64,000 bases of DNA from Photorhabdus namnaonensis (GTDB lineage: Bacteria; Pseudomonadota; Gammaproteobacteria; Enterobacterales; Enterobacteriaceae), in the NCBI RefSeq assembly GCF_001684335.1, contig NZ_LOIC01000061.1, positions 171,961 through 235,960 on the forward strand, given 5' to 3'. Of the stretch, positions 43,250-51,362 are shown piece by piece. The stretch's first letter is position 1. The number at the start of each line of letters is the position of its first letter. Under the pieces are notes generated by a model. The model searched no databases. It worked only from the letters and a program-made list of their open reading frames with translations, and was not told the origin of the DNA. Made by a program: the position numbers and the translations under genes.

Positions 43250-43792
43250 ATGGAACAAGAGAATGTAGTGAGTGTTGAGTGGATCGATATCGTTAATGAA
43301 AATAATGAAGTCATTGCTCAGGCTACGCGTCGGCAAATGCGCGCCCAACGTTTACGACACCGTGCGACTTATATCGTCGTTCACAACGGCATGGGAAAGA
43401 TTTTGGTTCAACATCGTACAGTGACTAAAGATTTTTATCCGGGAAAGCTGGACGCGACCGCAGGCGGTGTTGTGATGGCGGGTGAAAATATGTTGGATTC
43501 TGCCCGACGCGAAGCAGAAGAAGAATTAGGTATTGCCGGTGTGCCTTTCGCGGAACATGGTAGTTTTTATTATGAAGCAGAAGATTGCCGTATTTGTGGC
43601 GCATTATTCAGTTGCATCAGTCATGGTCCGTTTGCTTTACAGGAAGCGGAAATTGATGATGTGTGCTGGTTGACGCCGGAGGAGATAACCGCTCGCTGTG
43701 ATGAATTCACCCCTGATTCGCTGAAAGCGCTTTCTCTATGGCTGACGCGTAATAATGATTTTGATGAAATTATTATTAATAGAAAAAAATGA
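43250..43792 (+). CDS. yfcD: Nudix hydrolase YfcD
   Basis: A 180-residue Nudix-fold protein. The Nudix box reads [24 protein letters not shown], with the REAEEELG core intact, so metal-dependent pyrophosphatase activity is likely; the substrate is unknown. It is related to isopentenyl-diphosphate isomerase-type Nudix proteins. ATG at 43250 is preferred over an in-frame TTG at 43244; AAAAAAGG lies upstream. In E. coli yfcD sits near yfcE-yfcF-yfcG; here effector genes lie between yfcG and yfcD. Confidence 0.9.
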   Translation: MEQENVVSVEWIDIVNENNEVIAQATRRQMRAQRLRHRATYIVVHNGMGKILVQHRTVTKDFYPGKLDATAGGVVMAGENMLDSARREAEEELGIAGVPFAEHGSFYYEAEDCRICGALFSCISHGPFALQEAEIDDVCWLTPEEITARCDEFTPDSLKALSLWLTRNNDFDEIIINRKK

Positions 43793-44757
43793 GAATAACC
43801 CAAAAAGAGTTATCCAATTAATCTGAGTAAAAATTAATGAGGTTGTACATTCTTATTGATGAAATGCTGGAGGCTGGCTGGCAGCCATCCTCCAATACGA
43901 CCGTACCGTTCTTTCGAGGTTTTGAGCGAACTGTTAATAACGTGTTGTAAGATATATGCTTGGTGATACAAGCCTCTATTTAAGCGGTAAGTAAATATCC
44001 GTCAGTAATTCATGTGTAGCGACTTCATGTACAAAGTTAAAGTAGTGAAAGTACAGTGGGAAATCGCGTAGCTCTTCTCCGCCTGAACATAAGAGACATT
44101 GCCTGACTGATATTGCTGACTTTTGCGTTAAGCCGGTATGGAAAACGTTATTTCAAATGAAATTCTAATCGTATAAGTAAGGAAATAACAGCACATAGCA
44201 GGGCAATGAATTTAAAGCGTATTAGGTAGTAAAATAGTATAAAGATTTTAATCCTCTTGATCTTATTAATGAAAATAACCGGGTTATTTAGGGATGAGAA
44301 ACTCTATGGGGATATAATTGTTATTGTTAAAGAATAGGTAGCGTTTAAAAAATTAGGTTTGAATAATGGTTAGTATTTAGAAGATAGAATATTTGGGGAA
44401 GAAAAGACTATTTATTGTTCTATTATTGTGATTTAATGGATTTGGTTTGATTTGATAGAGGTCGTAAAGATATTGTATGGCCCAGATAATCTGGGTATCC
44501 GCTATGGAAAAGCATTTCTCGATATTGGAGTGCCTTAATAGGTATTGTCAGGAATTAGGATCATGTGGGACCAAATCATAGCTATCTGATTCAGCCGTGG
44601 ATGAGGACCTTTTTATATAACGGTTATCCATTGGAGTTTAGAATCAGCATCCTAAGGTTAAGGGCTTACAATGTTCTTTTGGACAGGATCATGGAATGGT
44701 TATCACATTGTTTGGGGATCGGTATGAGTCAAAATTAACGAGTTATAGAGGTTTAAC
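43793..44757. other. Region without recognisable genes
   Basis: About 965 bp containing only short fragmentary frames on both strands. A 38-codon plus-strand piece at 43837-43953 and short frames at 44640-44757 may be remnants, but none has a recognisable domain. The overall look is decayed accessory DNA. Confidence 0.45.
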
Positions 44758-45662
44758 ATGGCATTTTCATCAAGACAGAGTTTGCATTATTTAGAACTCA
44801 AAATTAAAGAATTACATGAGATATCATCCAAGCTTAATTTTAGATATCTTTCTGATGCTAGAAGCGGGTGTCGTTTCCTTTTTGAAATAAATGAACTAAT
44901 CACAAGGGTTAATCATGAGATAGGTACAAATTGTTTGTCTGTTGATGGTGGTATTGCAATCCTGCAAGATGAAATAGATAACCTAAAGAGACAGGAATTT
45001 GACCTGTTAATGAATGATAGCCAGATATATATGATTGTTCAAAAAGAAAAAAAAGAAGAAGGGGATGAAACAATCAATTTAACTTTGAAAGGAATTGGTT
45101 TTGTTAGCGGTGGTTCTCAAATCTTTGCTGGTCTTGGCGTATGCGTGGCCTCTCTTGGCACCGCTTGTGCGGGTTTTGGTGTACCTCTACTGATACAGGG
45201 AGGAAATAATGTTTATGAGAATGGGTATTACCTGTTATTAAGAAAAGAGGTTTCAGGTCCGGTAAGAGATGTTTATACCCTATGGATTTCAAGATGCATC
45301 GCGACGGCAAGGGAGTGAATCCCCGGGAGCATAGATAACTATGTGACCGGGGTGAGCGAGTGCAGCCAACAAAGAGGCAACTTGAAAGATAACGGGTATA
45401 TCGTGATGCAGCTAAAACGCTTGGTTATAGTGAAACTGATGGTGATAGAATTTACGGTTATGTAGATCTGGCGTTGTCTGGGTACGGAATAGCAAGATCT
45501 GTTGTGAGGCCCGGAACGTTTCGTTTATTTCGGTATATAAAAACTGATTACATCAGAGGGTGGCAGGTGATGGGGAGGATACCTTTGCTTGCTGAGATTA
45601 CTGGTGATCTTGTGACTAGTTTCGGTATTTATTCGATTTCTAAAGGTGAGAAAAATGAATGA
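44758..45662 (+). pseudogene. DUF4225-like gene split by an ERIC insertion
   Basis: The frame from ATG 44758 runs into the ERIC element at 45274 and stops at 45318 after 186 codons, the last 14 or so encoded by ERIC. Removing 45276-45400 (125 bp, leaving one TA) rejoins GTT-TAT-CGT in frame and gives a continuous 259-residue protein ending at 45662 in ISKGEKNE. The restored protein has a hydrophilic N-terminal half, a glycine-rich hydrophobic stretch near residue 110 (GIGFVSGGSQIFAGLGVCVA), NNVYENGYYLL and SGYGIARSVVRPGTFRLFRY. I associate this pattern with DUF4225 proteins common in Photorhabdus and Xenorhabdus; the assignment is from memory. Its end overlaps the next gene by 8 bp. Confidence 0.78.
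45274..45400. repeat. ERIC element 3 (127 bp), inserted in a coding sequence
   Basis: A full-length ERIC in the opposite orientation to elements 1 and 2 (TATACCCTATGGATTTCAAG at left, AACGGGTATA at right). TA is present at both ends, as expected for the reported TA target duplication. It interrupts the DUF4225-like gene and supplies a stop codon in frame. Confidence 0.95.
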
Positions 45663-46014
45663 TGATGTGACATTATCCTATTACAATGTCTTTTTTGTAA
45701 TTATTTATTACACAATGTCTATTTTCGTGCTTATTGTACTGTTTAAGTTGAGGGGGTACGTAAAAATTTATATTCAAGCGGTTGTTTTTACTGTTATTCT
45801 TTTGGTTTTTACTGTTATTCAATATAATATTTTATTAAATGGCGGCGTTCTGATATATATATATCCACATTATTTTAGTATTTACGATTATAGCTCAATT
45901 CGGTTTGGTGCTTTGTTTTTCTTTATTGTATATTGCTGTCTGATGCCTGTGAGCAAATTTGATCGTGAGGAAAGAGAAAAGCAAAGTGGAAATGATGGTG
46001 AAAAAAATGAATGA
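45655..46014 (+). CDS. Small membrane protein, tandem copy 1
   Basis: A 119-residue protein with about three hydrophobic segments (NVFFVIIYYTMSIFVLIVLF, AVVFTVILLVFTVIQYNILL, GALFFFIVYCCLMP) and a charged tail. It starts at ATG 45655 within the ATGAATGA that also ends the DUF4225-like gene, so translation is coupled. Two close paralogues follow directly. Function unknown; from context I suspect an immunity protein or accessory membrane partner of the upstream product. Confidence 0.72.
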   Translation: MNDDVTLSYYNVFFVIIYYTMSIFVLIVLFKLRGYVKIYIQAVVFTVILLVFTVIQYNILLNGGVLIYIYPHYFSIYDYSSIRFGALFFFIVYCCLMPVSKFDREEREKQSGNDGEKNE

Positions 46015-46360
46015 TGATGTGACATTATCCTATTACAATGTCTTTTTTGTAATTATTTATTACGTAATGTCTATTTTGGTGCTTATTGTACTGTTTAAGC
46101 TGAGTGAATATGTCAGGGGCTATATTAGAGAGGTGATTTTTACTGTTATTATTGTGGTTGTTGGTGCTATTCAATATGGTATTTTTGTAAATGGTGGTGT
46201 GCTGGTATATATATTCCCACATTATTTTAGTATTTATGATTATGATTCAATTAGATATGGTGCTAATTTTCTTTTATTTTTATATCCTTGTCTTCTTATT
46301 ATGGATAGACCCTATAGTAAAGAAAAGGAAAACAGAGATAATGGTGAAAAAGATGAGTGA
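46007..46360 (+). CDS. Small membrane protein, tandem copy 2
   Basis: A 117-residue paralogue of the preceding protein: same start MNDDVTLSYYNVFFVIIYY, same spacing of hydrophobic segments, and PHYFSIYDYDSIRYGANFL near the C-terminal third. It overlaps copy 1 by 8 bp in ATGAATGA. Function unknown. Confidence 0.72.
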   Translation: MNDDVTLSYYNVFFVIIYYVMSILVLIVLFKLSEYVRGYIREVIFTVIIVVVGAIQYGIFVNGGVLVYIFPHYFSIYDYDSIRYGANFLLFLYPCLLIMDRPYSKEKENRDNGEKDE

Positions 46361-46727
46361 TGGTATAACGTTATCCAATTATAATATCTTTTTTGTAATT
46401 ATTTATTACGCAATGTCTACTTTCGTGCTTATTGTACTTTTTAAGCTGAGGGGATATGTAAAGGGTTATATTCGAGCGGTGCTTTTTACTGTTATTTTTG
46501 TGGTTGTTAATACTATTCAACATAATATTGCTGTAAATGGCGGTGTACTGGTATATATATTTCCACATTATTTTAATATTTATGATTATAGATCAATCCG
46601 GTTTGGTGCTTTGTTTTTTGCAATTGCATATTCTTGTCTTCTTACTATGAATAAACCTGATAGTGAAGAAAAAGAAAAAGAAAAAGAAAAAGAAAAAGAA
46701 AAAGAAAAAGAAAAAGAAAATGATTGA
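46353..46727 (+). CDS. Small membrane protein, tandem copy 3, with (Glu-Lys) repeat tail
   Basis: A 124-residue paralogue beginning MSDGITLSNYNIFFVIIYYA. It overlaps copy 2 by 8 bp in ATGAGTGA. Unlike the other copies it ends in eight EK dipeptides followed by END, encoded by the hexanucleotide tract at 46668-46715. A longer upstream frame (from 46191) lies inside copy 2 and is not used. Function unknown. Confidence 0.72.
   Translation: MSDGITLSNYNIFFVIIYYAMSTFVLIVLFKLRGYVKGYIRAVLFTVIFVVVNTIQHNIAVNGGVLVYIFPHYFNIYDYRSIRFGALFFAIAYSCLLTMNKPDSEEKEKEKEKEKEKEKEKEND
46668..46715 (+). repeat. Hexanucleotide microsatellite (GAAAAA)8
   Basis: Eight uninterrupted GAAAAA units encode alternating Glu-Lys at the C-terminus of tandem copy 3. 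Because the unit is six bases, copy-number change would alter tail length without breaking the frame. Confidence 0.9.
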
Positions 46728-46778
46728 TATTTATTCAATGGATTACAGAGTGAAGTTTATTTTGAAGTTTATCTAAAT

Positions 46779-46796
46779 ACCTCCCGTTTGGGAGGT
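46779..46796. terminator. Hairpin between convergent genes
   Basis: ACCTCCC and GGGAGGT with a GTTT loop, midway between the end of the membrane-protein array and the end of the Hcp gene. Probably terminates both. Confidence 0.55.
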
Positions 46797-46811
46797 GGTA
46801 TCTTATTGGCA

Positions 46812-47267
46812 TTAATATACCGTATCTTCCCATATACTATAACCGCCGGTCCCTGCGATAATATGGTTCCACGTTATACTTTTATATATTAACGATAGTG
46901 TTGGTTGCTGGTCATTATTTTCTAAAGAGTTGGGATGGAGTACACTGTATTCCAATATTTGAGCTCCGATTAGCTTTAAATTAAAATATAATTCTAATCC
47001 TCCATTTAAACTTGTCCGATAATGGTTAATAAAACAATCCATTACTTCATTATTGGAAATTGCAACACCTAACAGAGGCGTTGATTTATCAATGGGTTTT
47101 CTAATTATCACCGGTTGATGTTTAATGTTTTTCTTACGTAACATTGAGTGGCTCAAACCGTAAACCAGAATTTCATCTTGATGGTTAACTTGGTATTTAT
47201 TACCAATCGAGTCAATTGATGAACAACCCGCGGAGATGAGTCCCTGATTTCGCCCTTTTATCGTCAA
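46812..47267 (-). pseudogene. Hcp (TssD) family type VI secretion tube protein, 5' end disrupted
   Basis: The 151 residues match the Hcp subgroup that normally starts with a few residues then IYLTIKGKNQGLISAGCS. Here the frame reads LIYLTIKGRNQGLISAGCSS, SIGNKYQVNHQDEILVYGL, KPIDKSTPLLGVAISNNEV, then YKSITWNHIIAGTGGYSIWE. The native ATG is missing: the coding sequence runs back into the terminal repeat of the element at 47279-47419. Translation could begin only at the TTG at 47267, losing the first beta strand. Hcp hexamers build the T6SS tube, so the product is probably non-functional, or an orphan. Nearest intact T6SS structural genes are outside the window. Confidence 0.8.
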
Positions 47268-47278
47268 ATAAATTAACG

Positions 47279-47419
47279 GCCTATCCCAATAGGGCTATTT
47301 TATTTGCCATTTTGAACCTGGGCAGTGCTCAAAATCCTCACGTACTACGTGTACGCTCCGGTTTTTCCGCGCTGTCCGTGTTCAAACTGCCTGCAACAAT
47401 TACGCCTATTGGGATTGGC
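47279..47419. mobile_element. MITE-like element, 141 bp, with 15-bp terminal inverted repeats
   Basis: The left end GCCTATCCCAATAGG and the right end CCTATTGGGATTGGC are inverted repeats with one mismatch. The interior is non-coding and includes the palindromic CACGTACTACGTG. No transposase is encoded, so it would move in trans. It cuts the 5' end of the Hcp gene. Target-site duplication is not evident. Confidence 0.65.
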
Positions 47420-48030
47420 ACTAAATCAGCCAAAATATATTTACTCCTATGTCATTGGTATGAATGATGTAGATAAGAAAGTAGTTTGGTTGTCAGACTC
47501 GTCTCTTTTTCTTCTAACTTTCGTCATGCTGCCAAGAAGGTAAAACATAAGTATGCTTGCCTGTTTGGAAAGCATATTTAAAAATATTCCAAGTTAGTAT
47601 CAAAGAGGAGAATGCTAATCAAGGTTCTTTCCATTCCTCAAAAATAGCGAAATTTGATCAAAAGTCAACCTTTTTGGTTGGTTTTAAAGCAATTGTTTAT
47701 TGGGCGATATCGGTATTATTAATACGACATTCAGTAATGCAGATTGTGACTTTGAGAGATTCTGTTGGGAATTATTACTTGTTGATTTTAGTGATAAGCA
47801 AGGAAAACGTAGCGTTATTCTTGGAGAATAAATATGAATAGAGGTTTATAAAGAAAGAACATGGAGGAGAATGAGGAATATTGATGCCGTGTTAGCCCCG
47901 CGAGTTGCAAATATATACTGCTTCACAGTATAGTCCTGAGAAGTAAAAACATGATCAGAGTGTACTGGTTTATTATGAGAACCCTGTAAATTAATAACTT
48001 ATTAATCTACGAGATGTTAGTGGTCTCCAA
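47420..48030 (+). pseudogene. Decayed reading frames, possibly a former effector/immunity gene
   Basis: Several coherent but broken pieces follow the MITE. VIGMNDVDKKVVWLSDSS lies in one frame near 47450-47515; CDFERFCWELLLVDFSDKQG followed by KRSVILGE and a stop lies in another near 47744-47831. They cannot be joined without frameshifts. The tail resembles small immunity-type proteins in general character only. Position behind an Hcp gene suggests a lost cargo or immunity gene. Confidence 0.35.
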
Positions 48031-48056
48031 ATATAGCTCTATATTTAGAGCTATAT
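48031..48056. promoter_or_regulatory. Perfect palindrome upstream of the Phd-like pair
   Basis: ATATAGCTCTA and TAGAGCTATAT are perfect 11-bp arms around TATT. The palindrome ends 28 bp before the antitoxin-like start codon. Phd/YefM antitoxins repress their own operons through such palindromes, so this is the likely autoregulatory operator. Confidence 0.6.
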
Positions 48057-48084
48057 ACGGCAGTGTTAAGTGGAGGTATTTTAT

Positions 48085-48399
48085 ATGTTACAGAAGGTTA
48101 TGTGTGGTTACACCATACCGATAAGCAAGTTCAAAGCCAATCCTAGCGCAGCTTTGGCGGAAGCCCAAGGAGATGCTATTGCTGTCTCATCAAACAATCA
48201 GATCCAGTTCTATGCTGTGCCTGCACATATGTATGAAGAGATTATTAATTTTGTTGAGTTTGCTCAACGAGGGACAACTGAGTTAAAAAATATTCCAGCT
48301 AATTTTACTGGTGAAGGTTTGGATATGGATCAGGTTGCTACTGAGATGGCAACGAAACTTAAACATGGTTCCCTGTACTTAAGGCCGATAAAAAAGTGA
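48085..48399 (+). CDS. Phd/YefM-type antitoxin-like protein
   Basis: A 104-residue protein. Its N-terminal half (YTIPISKFKANPSAALAEAQ, AIAVSSNNQIQFYAVPAHMY) follows the Phd/YefM/StbD pattern: a strand, a helix after S-x-F-K-x-N-P, then a short hairpin. The ATG at 48085 has GGAGG 9 bp upstream. The 3' end overlaps the next gene by 4 bp (GTGA), the usual layout of a two-gene toxin-antitoxin operon. A perfect palindrome lies upstream. Confidence 0.7.
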   Translation: MLQKVMCGYTIPISKFKANPSAALAEAQGDAIAVSSNNQIQFYAVPAHMYEEIINFVEFAQRGTTELKNIPANFTGEGLDMDQVATEMATKLKHGSLYLRPIKK

Positions 48400-48908
48400 A
48401 TCAGAAAGCAGAACCTAGGATTCAACCCAAAAAGAAAGAGTTCAATAAGATAAAGGCAGATAATTCTGTCAGGAAACTATCATCTGCACAGAAGCAAGAT
48501 CGTGACGCTCGTTTCTCAGCACGTCGAAAAGCTTTAAAGGAGTCAATCCTATCAGATTCAATCTGGTTGACCTCAGAGGCTGTTTCAAATGGATATGGGT
48601 TTAAATCCAGCAATAAGAGTGTAGGGCCAAACAGATGGAAAAACAGTAATAAGATTTTTGCGATTACGATTGATGGTAAAGGTTATTTTCCTCAATATGC
48701 TTTAGATGAAGATTTTAAACCGCTTGATATTATTAAGAAAATCATCACATTATTTGGTGATAAAAAAACCTCTTGGGGATTGGCTGTTTGGTTTGGTTCG
48801 AATAATAGTTGGTTAGGTAATAAGAAACCTAAAGAAGTTCTGAGAACAATGCCAGAGCAAGTACTTATTGCCGCTAGGGAAGAACTGGAAGGGGGAGGGC
48901 ATGGTTAA
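48396..48908 (+). CDS. Partner protein with DUF2384 (MbcA/ParS/Xre)-like C-terminus
   Basis: A 170-residue protein starting at GTG 48396 in the 4-bp overlap with the Phd-like gene. The first 60 residues are highly basic (RIQPKKKEFNKIKADNSVRK). The middle reads WKNSNKIFAITIDGKGYFPQ and the end SWGLAVWFGSNNSWLGNKKP-KEVL. I compare this to the toxin-binding DUF2384 domain (Xre/MbcA/ParS), where W-x-WLG-x-x-P-x-x-L is typical, but the match is from memory. DUF2384 proteins are themselves antitoxins of RES toxins and no RES gene is present, so which member is toxic is unclear. Confidence 0.6.
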   Translation: MNQKAEPRIQPKKKEFNKIKADNSVRKLSSAQKQDRDARFSARRKALKESILSDSIWLTSEAVSNGYGFKSSNKSVGPNRWKNSNKIFAITIDGKGYFPQYALDEDFKPLDIIKKIITLFGDKKTSWGLAVWFGSNNSWLGNKKPKEVLRTMPEQVLIAAREELEGGGHG

Positions 48909-48941
48909 GAGAAAAGACCAAAAATTACAGGGAGCGTCAAA

Positions 48942-49023
48942 ATCCCCGGGAGCATAGAAAACTATGTGACCGGGGTGAGTGAGTGCAGCCAACAAAGAGG
49001 CAGCTTGAAAGATGACGGGGATA
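48942..49023. repeat. ERIC element 4, truncated (about 82 bp)
   Basis: Contains TCCCCGGGAGCATAG, TGACCGGGGTGAGTGAGTGC and the right end CTTGAAAGATGACGGGGATA, but lacks the first 40-45 bp of the full element. It fills the space between the partner gene and lsrG. Confidence 0.85.
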
Positions 49024-49024
49024 T

Positions 49025-49324
49025 TTATTTTATTTCCGGCATCACACCTATAAACGATCTCTTCTTCCTTGGTTCAGACATTAGGGATTCAAGATGCTCA
49101 ACACATTGTAGATAATGAGGAGTTTGTTTGTGTATGTTAGCCGCGTTTTCATCAACATAGGCTTCATAAATATAAAAGCGGGTAGGGATATTTTCATCAC
49201 GTAATACATCAAAACGTAAATTGCCTGCTTCTTTAATTGACCCCAGATGATTAAGGCGAAAAACTTCAATAAATTCGTCTAATTTGTCCTGCTTAACATT
49301 AATTTCAACCAAAGTTACGTGCAT
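49025..49324 (-). CDS. lsrG: (4S)-4-hydroxy-5-phosphonooxypentane-2,3-dione isomerase
   Basis: Acts on phosphorylated autoinducer-2 after LsrK, converting P-DPD to an isomer used by LsrF. It is 99 residues with the antibiotic-biosynthesis-monooxygenase fold: [40 protein letters not shown] with the conserved EAY, and H-x-QTPHY. Last gene of lsrACDBFG, 12 bp after lsrF. An ERIC remnant follows its stop codon. Confidence 0.94.
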   Translation of the reverse strand: MHVTLVEINVKQDKLDEFIEVFRLNHLGSIKEAGNLRFDVLRDENIPTRFYIYEAYVDENAANIHKQTPHYLQCVEHLESLMSEPRKKRSFIGVMPEIK

Positions 49325-49336
49325 CTTATATTCTCC

Positions 49337-50212
49337 TTATTGTTTTTCACTTAAAAATAACTCGTAAGCTTTGCTGGCATTCTCATTCTGGTGTACGACG
49401 GCTTGAACCGCTTTTAACATGGCGACCGGCGCTTCGGATTGGAATATATTACGGCCCATATCAACACCGGCAGCTCCTTGATCAATGGCCTGGTAACACA
49501 TCTCCAGAGCTTCTTTTTCTGGTAACTTTTTACCACCCGCAATGACAATAGGAACCGGGCATCCGCTGGCAATACGTTCAAAGCCTGTATCGACATAGTA
49601 AGTTTTAATGATTTGGGCGCCCATTTCGGCCGCAATACGCGTCGCCAGAGAAAAATAACGCTGATCCCGAACCATATCTTTACCAACGCCGGTGACTGCC
49701 ATTGTTGGCATACCGTAACGCATTCCCTGATCGACTAATTTGATAATGTTCTTAATTGACTGATGCTCATATTCAGAGCCGATATAGACCTGAGCGGCTA
49801 CTGCACAGACATTCAGGCGTAAAGCGTCTTCCATCGCGACCGCGACCGCTTCATTGGAAAGCTCTGTCAGAATCGAGTTGGCGCCGGAAGCACGCAGGAC
49901 CACCGGTTTATTAGTCGCGGGTGGAACCTGACTACGCAGAATGCCACGGGTACACATCAAGACATCGGTATGGGGGAATAGTGGAGCGATATTGATATCG
50001 ATACGTTCAAGCCCGGTTGTTGGCCCCTGAAAATAACCGTGGTCGAAAGCCAGCATAACCGTTCGATTGGTTTTAGGATTAAAAATGCGTGAAAGTCGTG
50101 ATTGCATTCCCCAATCCAGTGCGCCACAGCCTTTCAGTTCAAACAGGCTGTTCTTCTGCGGGATATCAATACCAAAATCTTTACCATCTTTAATATCATC
50201 TAAATCTGCCAT
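49337..50212 (-). CDS. lsrF: 3-hydroxy-2,4-pentadione 5-phosphate thiolase
   Basis: A class I aldolase-fold enzyme that transfers acetyl from the AI-2 breakdown product to CoA. It has 291 residues, including [20 protein letters not shown], a likely Schiff-base lysine in [20 protein letters not shown] and the phosphate-binding [20 protein letters not shown]. It lies between lsrB and lsrG in the AI-2 operon. Confidence 0.95.
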   Translation of the reverse strand: MADLDDIKDGKDFGIDIPQKNSLFELKGCGALDWGMQSRLSRIFNPKTNRTVMLAFDHGYFQGPTTGLERIDINIAPLFPHTDVLMCTRGILRSQVPPATNKPVVLRASGANSILTELSNEAVAVAMEDALRLNVCAVAAQVYIGSEYEHQSIKNIIKLVDQGMRYGMPTMAVTGVGKDMVRDQRYFSLATRIAAEMGAQIIKTYYVDTGFERIASGCPVPIVIAGGKKLPEKEALEMCYQAIDQGAAGVDMGRNIFQSEAPVAMLKAVQAVVHQNENASKAYELFLSEKQ

Positions 50213-50280
50213 TTTTCTTCTCCTAACTCACTGACATTGGGCCAGCAACCATGCATGGTAGAGATTGCTGGGCCGTAGTA

Positions 50281-51300
50281 TTAGAAATCGTATTGATTGA
50301 TATTGTCTTTGGTGAAAATGACCCGTTCAGGCAGAACAACAATACCGTTTCCTTTAGCTTCATAGCGGTAGCCTTGAACGCGGTTTGGTACCACTTCAAC
50401 AATGCCAATATCAGGAATATCTAGTTTATCGCCGACATTTAAATCACCTTTCTTGAGTAATTCATTGGCGACATGAATTGATATTTTGCCTTGGTTGACC
50501 ACATCCCAGAGTCCGAATTGCTTGACGGTTCCGCGTTCAACATAAGGACGCATGACATTGGGGGTGCTGAAACCGACGATCGCAACATCTTGTCGTTTCA
50601 GATTTTCTGCTGCTTGCGCCGCGGCAGGCAGAGCGTTGGCATCCGGAGCAATAATGGCGTCCAGATCACTCCAGGCTTTTAAAATCCCCTCTGCGGTTTG
50701 TAAGGATTTAGTTGCATCGTTATAACCAAACTGGGTGGTGACAATTTCCCAACCTGGGTGTTCCGCGGCAATTTTATCTTTGGCTTCTTTTACCCATTGG
50801 TTTTGGTCAGTGACTGTTGGGCTGGAGTAGAAAAACGCGACTTTGGCTTGCTTTTTTTGCACCTGATTGGCCGCCATATCCACCAGCATTCCGCCCAGTT
50901 GGTTTGGCGTTCCCTGATTGATATAGATAGAACGGCATTCCGGCGAGGTGTCTGAATCCCAGGTTAGAATTTTCACCCCCCGTTGCATGGCCCGTTTCAA
51001 CGCGGGGCATAGGCCATCCGGTGAAACCGCCGAGACCACGATAGCGTCATAGCCTTGGTTCACGAAGTTGTTGATAAGCTGAACTTGCCCGGCGACACTG
51101 GGTTCTGTCGGTCCATCATAGGTAACATTGACGCCCAGGGCTTTCCCGGCGGCTACCGCGCCTTGGCCGCCACTGGTAAAAAAGCCGACACCGACCAGTT
51201 TAGGGATGAAAGCAATTCTTTCGGCGGCATGTACCCAAGAGGCGCAAGCCAGACTTAATAGGCTAATTAGAGCCAGTTTTTTCAGGATTAATGTTTTCAT
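50281..51300 (-). CDS. lsrB: Autoinducer-2 periplasmic binding protein
   Basis: The AI-2 receptor of the LsrACDB importer. The start at 51300 gives a signal peptide ([20 protein letters not shown] then SWVHA) cleaved before [10 protein letters not shown]. The 339-residue length matches E. coli. AI-2 contacts are recognisable in context: [35 protein letters not shown] (Asp-Ser-Asp) and [23 protein letters not shown] precedes the ATG. The longer frame from 51390 would put 30 residues before the signal peptide. Confidence 0.95.
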   Translation of the reverse strand: MKTLILKKLALISLLSLACASWVHAAERIAFIPKLVGVGFFTSGGQGAVAAGKALGVNVTYDGPTEPSVAGQVQLINNFVNQGYDAIVVSAVSPDGLCPALKRAMQRGVKILTWDSDTSPECRSIYINQGTPNQLGGMLVDMAANQVQKKQAKVAFFYSSPTVTDQNQWVKEAKDKIAAEHPGWEIVTTQFGYNDATKSLQTAEGILKAWSDLDAIIAPDANALPAAAQAAENLKRQDVAIVGFSTPNVMRPYVERGTVKQFGLWDVVNQGKISIHVANELLKKGDLNVGDKLDIPDIGIVEVVPNRVQGYRYEAKGNGIVVLPERVIFTKDNINQYDF

Positions 51301-51362
51301 TACTCTCTCCATATTGTTGGGTTTCAGAGGGGCTGTAATGTCATAAAATTCAATCTGTCGAT

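Larger units (their letters stand above)
45655..46727 (+). repeat. Three tandem paralogous gene copies (unit about 350 bp)
   Basis: The genes starting at 45655, 46007 and 46353 are diverged direct duplications. Segments such as ATTATTTATTAC and TGTACTGTTTAAG recur at the same place in each unit, and each unit ends in an ATGA(A/G)TGA junction. Copies differ enough to be old or diversifying. Confidence 0.85.

Noticed and set aside
43837-43953. 38-codon frame starting MRLYILIDEMLEAGW
   Set aside because: Too short, no RBS of note and no recognised domain; neighbouring frames are all broken, so it is at most a remnant.
44640-44757. Short frames such as FWTGSWNGYHIVWGSV before the DUF4225-like gene
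   Set aside because: Each is under 30 codons and none can be extended without stops; similarity to VgrG/Rhs tails could not be supported.
46191-46352. N-terminal extension of the third tandem membrane protein
   Set aside because: It lies within copy 2 in another frame; the paralogue start at 46353 with the shared overlap junction is clearly the real one.
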